From Bog-756 sp036511155 (lineage in GTDB: Bacteria; Actinomycetota; Acidimicrobiia; Acidimicrobiales; RAAP-2), in contig DATCCR010000260.1 in NCBI GenBank assembly GCA_036511155.1, positions 1-8,743 of the forward strand: 8,743 nt of DNA, read 5' to 3'. A program made the translations under genes and the position numbers. Below the pieces are notes generated by a model. The model made no database searches. It saw nothing but the letters and a program-made list of their open reading frames with translations, and was not told where the DNA came from. Positions 1-5,523 of this stretch are shown here, piece by piece. The first letter of the stretch is position 1. Each line of letters starts with the position of its first letter.

Positions 1-517
1 AGCGCAGACGCTTCCTCGGCATCCGTCGGGAAATGTCGGAGTGGTAGCGCTCGATCGGGTCCCGGAGCATGACCAGGAGCTTCACGTCGGGGGTCACCCG
101 CTGCAACAGGTCGGGGAGCAGGTACCAGAACAGGTACGAGGGGGTCCACTCGCCCGTGGTGGCGCCGGTCGGCTTGGGGAACCAGTTCCAGTAGGCCCGG
201 AGGTCCTCGTCGGACACCCCATGGTCCTGGTACTGGCGGAAGAAGATCCGGTTGAAGAAGAGCAACTCCTTCTGGATCGGGCCGTGCACGTCCGGGTGGG
301 CCAGGATCAGGCTGAACCACCAGGAGGTCCCGCACTTCGGGGCGCCGAGGCCGATGAAGTCGGGCGGTCCTACGTGCAGGCCCGGGGGGCAGGGCGGCGC
401 CTGGGGCGGCCGACCCGTCTCCCATGGTGCATAGCTTCCGCGTCGGTGGCGGATGGCGGTCTGCAGGCCACGGGGGAGGGCCTGGAAGGCGGTGCGCGCC
501 GAGCCGGCGAGGTCCAT
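1..517 (-). CDS. PAPS-dependent sulfotransferase (3' end off window)
   Basis: This is the N-terminal 172 residues of a sulfotransferase; the rest lies beyond the left edge. The family transfers a sulfuryl group from PAPS to a hydroxyl or amine of an acceptor, which cannot be told here. The 5'-phosphosulfate loop is seen at residues 56-67 (GLGAPKCGTSWW, with Lys61 and Thr64/Ser65). The 3'-phosphate site is at 149-161 (VMLRDPIERYHSD, with Arg152 and Ser160), the order and spacing usual for bacterial Sulfotransfer-family enzymes. Residues 1-50 are a proline-rich extension, with no signal peptide seen. The ATG at 517 was chosen because a mini-ORF stop overlaps it as TGATG and a G-run lies 8 bases upstream; an in-frame ATG at 532 would add five residues. 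The reading frame exists only on the minus strand and is not interrupted. Confidence 0.9.
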   Translation of the reverse strand, partial: MDLAGSARTAFQALPRGLQTAIRHRRGSYAPWETGRPPQAPPCPPGLHVGPPDFIGLGAPKCGTSWWFSLILAHPDVHGPIQKELLFFNRIFFRQYQDHGVSDEDLRAYWNWFPKPTGATTGEWTPSYLFWYLLPDLLQRVTPDVKLLVMLRDPIERYHSDISRRMPRKRLR

Positions 518-546
518 CAGGCACGCCCCCATCCGACAGTCGACAC
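517..546 (-). CDS. putative leaderless mini-ORF before the sulfotransferase
   Basis: GTG at 546 opens a nine-codon frame, MSTVGWGRA, whose TGA (519-517) overlaps the sulfotransferase ATG (517-515) as TGATG. A TANNNT box (TACGGT, 560-555) ends 8 bases before the GTG, so the transcript could start at or very near it. The peptide itself resembles nothing I know. The likely role, if real, is to load ribosomes that then reinitiate on the sulfotransferase. It is short enough to be chance. Confidence 0.3.
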   Translation of the reverse strand: MSTVGWGRA

Positions 547-554
547 GAGCAGGC

Positions 555-560
555 ACCGTA
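555..560 (-). promoter_or_regulatory. candidate -10 box of the sulfotransferase
   Basis: TACGGT on the minus strand fits the actinobacterial TANNNT consensus and would place transcription start near 548-546. No convincing TTGACA-like -35 is seen. The surrounding gap (547-644) also separates the gene from the peptidase stop and holds no clear terminator. Confidence 0.3.
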
Positions 561-644
561 CTACAGCACCCCCGTGGATCAGCCGGGGGATCGGCCGGGC
601 CGGGGCCATGTCGGGTGTCCGCCGGCCGCGGTGCCGGTCAGCGG

Positions 645-1406
645 TCAGCCGGCCGGTGCGGACGGGACGAACGGTCCGTAGGCCACGGCGAACGCGTCAC
701 CCCGCGCGGAAGGCGCCGACGGGGTGGAGATCACGTTGGTCCCGGCGTCGCCGACCATGGAGATGGCCTCGGACGGCACGAGCCCGGGGATGCTTCCGTT
801 GGCGGTCAGCCCGGTGAAGGTGGTCGACCCGTAGTTCGTCAAGGTGGCCAGCGTCCGGCCGATCTGCGGCCGCTCCACGATCCATTCGGCCGAGGTGCCG
901 ATGCCCTTGTAGTTCCGGGAGTAGGAGAAGAACGCGCCGGAGGTGGTGTCGGTGAGGCTGATCGTCCACTTCTTGCCGACACCCCGGGTGATGGCGGCGG
1001 TCATGTGGTCGCCCGGGCTGACCGTCAGCTTGGTGATGACCGTCTCGGCGGCGGGCAGGATCTCCCACCAGGCGTCGTAGTGGACGACGCCGTTGATGAC
1101 GTCCGACTCGGTGCCGGTCTGGATGAGGTTCCGGTTGGCGAGGCCGTCGATGCCGATCCAGGTGGAGGCGTAGGTAGTAGCGGCCGAAGGCGTTGCCCTG
1201 GGGACGACCCACGAACCGGTGACGGCGGAGAACGAACCGGCGACCCCGTAACCGGACCAGTTGGAGGAGTGCTGCCCCGAGGCCCGGATCAACGAGCCCG
1301 AGGTGGCCACCGACGCCGTAGCCGGCGCCGCGGCGACGGCGACGGGGGCCAGCAGGGCCCCCACTCCGAGCGCGGTGATGCCGAACCGAGCCAGACGATG
1401 CGACAC
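645..1406 (-). CDS. secreted G1-family (glutamic, eqolisin-like) peptidase
   Basis: A 253-residue exported protein of the peptidase G1 family (Pfam Peptidase_G1), acid-acting endopeptidases with a Gln/Glu catalytic dyad. Residues 1 to about 32 form a signal peptide: a short basic start (HRLAR), then a hydrophobic Ala/Val/Leu core and Ala-X-Ala-like cleavage options. The mature part begins with SSNWSGYG (47-54), the usual family opening. Next come STWIGIDG (81-88) and NLIQTGT (93-99), which holds the presumed catalytic Gln96. Y110-E115 (YDAWWE) is typical, and SAEWIVERP (172-180) holds the presumed catalytic Glu (174 or 178; I cannot say which from memory). GTG at 1406 was chosen over an upstream ATG at 1439 because AGAGGGG lies 6 bases before it and the signal peptide then starts correctly. 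The gene is monocistronic and divergent from the monooxygenase gene. A substrate is not predictable; a role in extracellular protein breakdown is inferred. Confidence 0.88.
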   Translation of the reverse strand: MSHRLARFGITALGVGALLAPVAVAAAPATASVATSGSLIRASGQHSSNWSGYGVAGSFSAVTGSWVVPRATPSAATTYASTWIGIDGLANRNLIQTGTESDVINGVVHYDAWWEILPAAETVITKLTVSPGDHMTAAITRGVGKKWTISLTDTTSGAFFSYSRNYKGIGTSAEWIVERPQIGRTLATLTNYGSTTFTGLTANGSIPGLVPSEAISMVGDAGTNVISTPSAPSARGDAFAVAYGPFVPSAPAG

Positions 1407-1424
1407 GAGATGCCCCTCTCTGTC

Positions 1425-1440
1425 GGTGGGTTCGCCCACC
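1425..1440. repeat. perfect 6-bp hairpin in the peptidase 5' leader
   Basis: GGTGGG-TTCG-CCCACC is a perfect inverted repeat with a four-base loop. In a peptidase transcript it lies just upstream of the ribosome binding site (AGAGGGG, 1418-1412) and 18 bases before the GTG. It could be a 5'-leader hairpin that shapes access to that site, or a short operator; the sequence does not decide. Confidence 0.4.
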
Positions 1441-1449
1441 TGCGATTCG

Positions 1450-1512
1450 TCAATCCCACCACACGCCGGCGCGCCCCGGCAATGGGCCGACCGTCCCGCA
1501 CCCGGGCTGCAC
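1450..1512 (-). CDS. possible leaderless mini-ORF in the peptidase leader
   Basis: GTG at 1512 opens a 20-codon frame (MQPGCGTVGP..., ending GVWWD) that closes with TGA at 1452-1450. It begins exactly 6 bases after a TANNNT box (TAGGTT, 1524-1519). Unlike the other mini-ORFs here it does not overlap the next start, ending 43 bases before the peptidase GTG. Weakest of the set. Confidence 0.18.
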   Translation of the reverse strand: MQPGCGTVGPLPGRAGVWWD

Positions 1513-1518
1513 CCGCCG

Positions 1519-1528
1519 AACCTAGGAT
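1519..1528. promoter_or_regulatory. candidate bidirectional promoter core on CCTAGG
   Basis: The palindrome CCTAGG (1521-1526) gives a TANNNT box on each strand: TAGGAT (1523-1528) reading right towards the monooxygenase, and TAGGTT (1524-1519) reading left towards the peptidase. Each ends 6 bases before a start codon (ATG at 1535; GTG at 1512), the spacing at which transcription would begin on the start codon. Neither has a good -35, although TTGACG occurs on the minus strand at 1453-1448 without a partner -10. Confidence 0.4.
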
Positions 1529-1534
1529 CCGGTC

Positions 1535-1585
1535 ATGGGACGAGACCGCCTTCCGACGGGCCTCCGGACGGCCCGGACGGCGTGA
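1535..1585 (+). CDS. putative leaderless leader peptide of the monooxygenase gene
   Basis: ATG at 1535 opens a 16-codon frame, MGRDRLPTGLRTARTA, and its TGA overlaps the monooxygenase GTG by four bases (GTGA). TAGGAT ends 6 bases before the ATG, so a transcript could begin on its A; the AGGA inside that box could also act as a ribosome site if transcription starts earlier. The peptide is rich in arginine and threonine. A translational-coupling role is inferred. Confidence 0.35.
   Translation: MGRDRLPTGLRTARTA
1557..1575 (+). repeat. 6-bp GC hairpin just before the monooxygenase start
   Basis: CGGGCC (1557-1562) and GGCCCG (1570-1575) pair around a seven-base loop, ending six bases before the GTG at 1582 and lying inside the leader reading frame. 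The octamer CGGACGGC is also repeated at 1565-1572 and 1574-1581. Ribosomes translating the leader would melt the stem. In DNA this rich in G+C such a stem may be chance. Confidence 0.25.
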
Positions 1586-2658
1586 GCACGGGGGTCGGCG
1601 GGCCCGTGGAGATCTCCTGGTTCGCCGCCCTGTGCGACGACGATTGCGAGGTCCTGGGTGTCCCCGACCCCGAGCTGGCCAGCAGCTTCGAGCACTGTGC
1701 CGACATCGTCGCTGAAGCGGAGCGCTGGGGCTACGACAACATCCTCCTCCCTTCGGGTTACGCGGTCGGGATCGACCCGGTGGCCTTCGCGTCGGCCGTC
1801 GCCCCATCGACCGAGCGGATCCGGATGCTGGTGGCCGTGCGCGGTGGGGAGCTGTGGCCCCCGCAACTCGCCCGCCAGCTGGCCACGCTCGACCATCTGC
1901 TGGACGGACGACTCACGGTGAACATCATCTCGAGCGACCTGCCCGGCGAGTCGCTCGAGCCGGGACCCCGCTATGGGCGCACCCTCGAGGTCATGGAGAT
2001 CCTGCGCACGGTCCTGGACGGGCAGCGGGTGGACCATGCCGGCATCCACTACGACCTGCACGTCGACCCGCCCCGGCTCGGCACGGTGTCGGGTCGGTGT
2101 CCGCCGCTCTACTTCGGCGGCCTGTCCGAGCCGGCCCGGGACGTGGCCGCCCGGGCGGCCGATGTCTATCTGCTGTGGCCCGATACCGAGGACGAGGTGG
2201 CCGCGCTGCTCGACGACATGCGGACGCGGGCCGCCGCCTACGGTCGGACACTCCGCTTCGGCTACCGGGCCCACGTGGTCGTCCGTCCCACCGAGGACGA
2301 GGCGCGCGCGGTGGCCCGCCACCTACTGAGCGCCCTCGACGACACAGAGGGGGCAGCCATCCGCAGCCGGTCGCTCGACGCCGGTTCGTCCGGGGTGGCC
2401 CGGCAGGCCGCCCTGCGCGACGGCGCCGACGCCGACGGTTACGTGGAGCCGCACCTGTGGACCGGGATCGGCCGGGCGCGGTCAGGGTGCGGGGCGGCCA
2501 TCGTCGGCGACCCGATCCAGGTGGTGGCCAAGCTCGAGCGCTACATGGATCTGGGCATCGAGGCCTTCGTGCTCTCGGGTTACCCGCACCTGGACGAGTG
2601 CCGGCGCTTCGGCCGGAGCGTCCTGCCCCTGCTGGACCACGCCCCGCTCGTGGTCTGA
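1582..2658 (+). CDS. SsuD-like FMNH2-dependent (LLM class) monooxygenase
   Basis: A 358-residue luciferase-like TIM-barrel protein, closest in pattern to alkanesulfonate monooxygenase SsuD, which uses FMNH2 and O2 to split sulfonates into aldehyde and sulfite. Family blocks run in order: EISWFAAL (10-17), LLPSGY (55-60), LLDGRLTVNIIS (106-117), LYFGGLSEPARDVAARAAD (176-194), RFGYRAHVVVRP (225-236), LWTGIGRARSG (292-302) and VLSGYPHLDE (330-339). Recalled SsuD active-site residues Arg226, His228, Arg297 and Tyr331 match Arg229, His231, Arg300 and Tyr334. SsuD Cys54 aligns with Val62, so the substrate may differ. The length is close to the usual 380. GTG 1582 was chosen for its GTGA overlap with the leader frame; GTG 1606, giving MEISWF, is the alternative. 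No SsuABC transporter or flavin reductase is seen beside it. Calling the family is secure, the sulfonate substrate is not. Confidence 0.87.
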   Translation: MSTGVGGPVEISWFAALCDDDCEVLGVPDPELASSFEHCADIVAEAERWGYDNILLPSGYAVGIDPVAFASAVAPSTERIRMLVAVRGGELWPPQLARQLATLDHLLDGRLTVNIISSDLPGESLEPGPRYGRTLEVMEILRTVLDGQRVDHAGIHYDLHVDPPRLGTVSGRCPPLYFGGLSEPARDVAARAADVYLLWPDTEDEVAALLDDMRTRAAAYGRTLRFGYRAHVVVRPTEDEARAVARHLLSALDDTEGAAIRSRSLDAGSSGVARQAALRDGADADGYVEPHLWTGIGRARSGCGAAIVGDPIQVVAKLERYMDLGIEAFVLSGYPHLDECRRFGRSVLPLLDHAPLVV

Positions 2659-2676
2659 GGCCCCGCCTCCCACCGA

Positions 2677-2691
2677 GCCGGCTCAGCCGGC
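2677..2691 (+). terminator. hairpin between convergent genes
   Basis: GCCGGC-TCA-GCCGGC forms a six-pair stem with a three-base loop, starting 18 bases after the monooxygenase stop. It also covers the stop codon (2685-2683) of the opposing dehydrogenase gene. There is no T-tract, so it may only slow polymerase or rely on convergent transcription. A compact terminator for the plus-strand gene is the likeliest use. Confidence 0.3.
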
Positions 2692-3783
2692 CAGGACCTC
2701 GTCGAGGGTGACGGCCCGCTCCTCGGCGATCGACCGCTGGGCCGCAACCCCGACGGCCATGCTCAGCAGCCCGTCCTCCAGGCTCACGTCGGCCCTGAGC
2801 CCGGTGCGCACGGCGTCGAGGAAGGCCAGGTGCTCGAGGTAGCTGGAGCCGTGGTGGAAGCCCTCGTGGGCCACCCGGTCGTCGCCCACCACCGACTCGG
2901 ACACCCCTGGCCACCCGGTGGTCCGCGCTCCCGTGCGCAGGACGCCACTCGGTAGAAATGCCTCGACCTTGCCCGTGTCGCCCACCACCGACAACTCCTC
3001 CTGGTTGCGGCTGCCCTCGGCGAACATGCAGAGGTCGAGGGAGGCCCGGACCCCGTTGTCGTACTCCACGATGACCAGGGCGTTGTCGAGGATGTCGGGC
3101 TGTTCGCCGTCGTAGCGCTCATCGATGTGGTTGACGCTCTGGGCCCCCGAGGCCAGCACCCGGGTGGGCCGGCCGCCGGACACCAGGTTCATCAGGTCGA
3201 AGAAGTGGCAGCACTTCTCCACGAGGGTGCCGCCGGTGTTGCGGTTGAAGCGGTTCCAGTCGCCGACCTTGGGCAGGAACGGGAACCGGTGCTCCCGGAT
3301 GGCCACCATGTGGACCCGCCCGACCCCGCCCGAGGCCACGTCGGCGATGAGCGCGGCGACCGGTGGCATGTACCGGTACTCGAGCCCCACCCAGACGACG
3401 CCGGGGTGGTCGCGAGCCTTGTCGATGGTCCGTCGACAGTCGGCCACCGTGGTGCAGAGCGGCTTCTCCACCAGGACGTGGAGCCCGGCGTCGAGGACGT
3501 CGTCGAGCACCGCCGCGTGGGTCATGTTGGGGCTGGCCACGACCACCGCGTCGCAGAGGCCGGAGGCGAGGAGGTCCCGGTGGTCCACGAAGACGGCCGG
3601 CCGGGGGAGGCCCGCCCGCCCGGACTCGTCGACGGCGCCCACCCGAGAGCCCTCGTGGGGGTCGCTGACCGCGGTGACTGCCGCCCCGGGCACGGCGGCG
3701 AGGTCGCGGAGGTGCTCGAGGCCCATCATCCCGACCCCGATGATCCCGTAGCGCACGGTGTCGGAGCCGGCTGGGGTGGCCAT
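2683..3783 (-). CDS. Gfo/Idh/MocA family NAD(P)-dependent oxidoreductase
   Basis: A 366-residue cytoplasmic dehydrogenase of the family that oxidises or reduces a hydroxyl on sugars, cyclitols and related polyols. The Rossmann part (about 10-130) has GIIGVGMMG (13-21) for dinucleotide binding, SPNMTH (84-89) and VEKPL (105-109). The C-terminal domain has LEYRYMPP (134-141), the run NTGGTLVEKCCHFFDLMNLV (182-201) with the likely catalytic His193, and a conserved end in DEVLAG. The substrate is unknown; inositol-like compounds are one family possibility only. ATG 3783 fits the fold. It has no Shine-Dalgarno, but TACCCT (3798-3793) lies 9 bases upstream, suggesting a nearly leaderless transcript. 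The open frame extends further upstream to 4200, but that part is antisense-frame noise over the TPP gene. It follows the TPP gene on the same strand after a 139-base gap with a palindrome. Confidence 0.9.
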   Translation of the reverse strand: MATPAGSDTVRYGIIGVGMMGLEHLRDLAAVPGAAVTAVSDPHEGSRVGAVDESGRAGLPRPAVFVDHRDLLASGLCDAVVVASPNMTHAAVLDDVLDAGLHVLVEKPLCTTVADCRRTIDKARDHPGVVWVGLEYRYMPPVAALIADVASGGVGRVHMVAIREHRFPFLPKVGDWNRFNRNTGGTLVEKCCHFFDLMNLVSGGRPTRVLASGAQSVNHIDERYDGEQPDILDNALVIVEYDNGVRASLDLCMFAEGSRNQEELSVVGDTGKVEAFLPSGVLRTGARTTGWPGVSESVVGDDRVAHEGFHHGSSYLEHLAFLDAVRTGLRADVSLEDGLLSMAVGVAAQRSIAEERAVTLDEVLAG

Positions 3784-3792
3784 GGTGGCAGG

Positions 3793-3798
3793 AGGGTA
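3793..3798 (-). promoter_or_regulatory. candidate -10 box of the Gfo/Idh gene
   Basis: TACCCT on the minus strand fits TANNNT and would start transcription about 2-4 bases before the ATG at 3783. The bases right before the ATG (CCTCCTGCCACC) are pyrimidine-rich and hold no Shine-Dalgarno, in keeping with a leaderless or near-leaderless message. No -35 is recognised. Confidence 0.3.
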
Positions 3799-3842
3799 CC
3801 GGTCGGAGCATCCGGTGGCCGGACTGCGGTTCCGGTCCGGCG

Positions 3843-3862
3843 TGGTATCGGATCTGATACCA
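3843..3862. promoter_or_regulatory. 20-bp palindromic operator candidate
   Basis: TGGTATCGGATCTGATACCA pairs in 9 of 10 positions around its centre; only G3850/T3855 mismatch. It is A+T-rich compared with its surroundings and sits in the gap between the TPP gene stop (3923) and the Gfo/Idh start (3783), about 60 bases before the latter. Size, symmetry and position fit a dimeric repressor or activator site; a GntR-like regulator is one possibility. No regulator gene is in the window. It may control the Gfo/Idh gene separately from the upstream pair. Confidence 0.5.
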
Positions 3863-3922
3863 GTCAGCTCCGATTCCGGAACTCGGGCCGGGCCCTCCTG
3901 TGGAGAAATCCGGCCGCCACGA

Positions 3923-5488
3923 TCAGAGCAGTCCGGGAACGACCGCCTCGACGACGCTCGGCCCCGGGGTGGCGAGCGCCCGGGCCAGCTCGTCGTTGAA
4001 CTCCTCGGCCGTGTCCGCCCGGGCCGCGTGGAGCCCGAGTCCCTTGGCCAGATGCACGAAATCGATGTCGGGACGGCCCAGGTCGAGCATCTCCCGAGCC
4101 CGGGGACCGGGCTCGGCCACGCCCACCCGGTCGAGCTCCATGTTGAGGACGGCGTAGGAGTGGTTGTTGAGGATGACGGTGGTGACATCGAGGCCCTCAC
4201 GGGCCATCGTCCACCAGGACTGGATGGTGTACAAGGCGCTGCCGTCGGCCTCGAGGGCGACCACCCGGCGGTCGCGGGCGGCCACCGACGCGCCCACGGC
4301 CACCGGGAGGCCCTGGCCGATGGCCCCGCCCGTCAGCGTGAGCCAGTCGTGGGGCGGGGCTCCGGCGGTCGCCCCGGGGGCGAACAGGCCCGAGGTATTG
4401 CCTTCGTCGGAGACGATCGCCTCCTCGGGCAGCAGGGCGCCCAGGGCCTGGCACACCGCCTGCGCGGTCAGTGGCCCCGATGGGAGCCCCGGCCGCCCGG
4501 CCTCCTGACGGATGGCACCGCCGGCCGTCGCCCCGGCCAGGTCGGACAGTTGGGCCACGGCGGTGGCCAGGTCATCTTCCGGACCGGCCACGGCGTGGAC
4601 GGTGCAGCCCTCGGGTACCAGGTCGCTCGGTTTGCCCGGGTAGGCGAAGAACGAGACGGGCGACTTGCCGTCGAGGAGGATCAGGTGGCGGATCCCGTCG
4701 AGGCGCATCATGGCGAACTCGGCCAGGTAGCCGAGCCGTTCCACCGGAGGCCGCCCCGCACCGCGCCCCAGCCGCGCCGGGAAGGTCTCACAGAGCAGCT
4801 CGGCCCCGGTCGCGGCGGCCAGATCGGCCACTTCGTCGAGCAGAGGACCCGAGCATGCCCGTCCTCCGATGAACAGCGCGCAACGCTCGCCCGATCGGAG
4901 CGCGGCCGCGGCCGCCTCGACCACCGAGGGGTCGGGGGCGGAGCCAGGACCGGCATCGGTCCGGCCGGCGGGCTCGGCGACCACGCCGCCCTCGGACCAG
5001 GAGACGTCGGCGGGCAGGATCAAGGTGGCCACCGACCCGGGCGGGCCGTAGGCGGCGGCCAGTGCGTCCCGGGCGTCGGCGCCGAGGGATGCGGTCGTCC
5101 CGGTGGTCCGGACGAAGGTGGACACGTTGCGGGCGACCGTCTCGATGTCGGACTGCAGCTGGGCGTCGAAGCGGCGATGGGAGAGGGCGTGGTCGCCCAC
5201 GATGTTGAGCACCGGGGTGTGGGCGCGACGAGCGTTGTGGAGATTGGCCAGGCCGTTGCCCAGACCGGGGCCGAGGTGGAGGAGCGTGGCGGCCGGCCGC
5301 CCGGCGATGCGCGCGTAGCCGTCGGCCGCGCCCGTAGCCACACCCTCGAACAGGGCCAGCACGCCGTGCATCTCGGTCACGTCGTCGAGGGCGGCGACGA
5401 AGTGCATCTCCGAGGTGCCGGGGTTCATGAAGCAGGTATCGACCCCATGGTCGACGAGGGTGCGGATGAGGGACTGGGCGCCGTTCAC
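3923..5488 (-). CDS. thiamine-diphosphate enzyme, acetolactate synthase large-subunit-like
   Basis: A 521-residue TPP-dependent enzyme with the three domains of the acetolactate synthase / benzoylformate decarboxylase superfamily: N-terminal pyrimidine-binding (about 1-165), central (about 185-310) and C-terminal diphosphate-binding (about 345-515). Glu48 in LFEGVATGAADGYAR is the expected TPP-activating glutamate. The diphosphate motif runs from EADGSALYT (413-421) to NN (441-442), so the usual GDG reads ADG. Proteins with this opening (NPGTSEMHFVAAL, 22-34) are commonly named acetolactate synthase large subunit. The lack of a small subunit nearby and the glcD-type partner argue for a 2-oxoacid decarboxylase or carboligase of unknown substrate rather than branched-chain synthesis. 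GTG 5488 is set by a strong ribosome site seven bases upstream. It lies 35 bases after the glcD-type gene, so the two are probably co-transcribed. Confidence 0.9.
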   Translation of the reverse strand: MNGAQSLIRTLVDHGVDTCFMNPGTSEMHFVAALDDVTEMHGVLALFEGVATGAADGYARIAGRPAATLLHLGPGLGNGLANLHNARRAHTPVLNIVGDHALSHRRFDAQLQSDIETVARNVSTFVRTTGTTASLGADARDALAAAYGPPGSVATLILPADVSWSEGGVVAEPAGRTDAGPGSAPDPSVVEAAAAALRSGERCALFIGGRACSGPLLDEVADLAAATGAELLCETFPARLGRGAGRPPVERLGYLAEFAMMRLDGIRHLILLDGKSPVSFFAYPGKPSDLVPEGCTVHAVAGPEDDLATAVAQLSDLAGATAGGAIRQEAGRPGLPSGPLTAQAVCQALGALLPEEAIVSDEGNTSGLFAPGATAGAPPHDWLTLTGGAIGQGLPVAVGASVAARDRRVVALEADGSALYTIQSWWTMAREGLDVTTVILNNHSYAVLNMELDRVGVAEPGPRAREMLDLGRPDIDFVHLAKGLGLHAARADTAEEFNDELARALATPGPSVVEAVVPGLL

Positions 5489-5495
5489 GGACGGG

Positions 5496-5504
5496 CTCCT
5501 TCCT
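5496..5504 (-). promoter_or_regulatory. strong ribosome binding site of the TPP gene
   Basis: AGGAAGGAG on the minus strand, seven bases before the GTG at 5488, is the best Shine-Dalgarno in the window. It fixes that start against the longer open frame, which reaches back to 5791 inside the upstream gene. Its presence at an internal cistron contrasts with the first genes of transcripts, which mostly lack one. Confidence 0.75.
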
Positions 5505-5523
5505 GTCGAGTCGGGGTAGGGAC

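Noticed and set aside
533..644. Terminator or small gene between the sulfotransferase and the peptidase stop
   Set aside because: GCCGG-rich short repeats are present but no stable stem with a run of T, and no frame beyond the mini-ORF.
1448..1453. TTGACG on the minus strand as a -35 for the peptidase
   Set aside because: The hexamer 17 bases downstream is CCCACC, within the hairpin and nothing like a -10.
1261..1581. N-terminal extension of the monooxygenase from ATG 1261
   Set aside because: It would lie over the peptidase gene and the divergent promoter gap; SsuD-family homology begins just after GTG 1582.
453..1715. Plus-strand open frame over the peptidase and the start of the monooxygenase
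   Set aside because: Low-complexity Gly/Arg/Asp translation, antisense to a peptidase with signal peptide and catalytic motifs.
3873..3880. TTCCGGAA palindrome upstream of the Gfo/Idh gene
   Set aside because: Only eight bases with unsymmetrical flanks, common by chance in this composition.
3784..4200. N-terminal extension of the Gfo/Idh protein
   Set aside because: The frame stays open back into the TPP gene but yields Ser/Thr/Arg-rich noise; the Rossmann motif sits correctly after ATG 3783.
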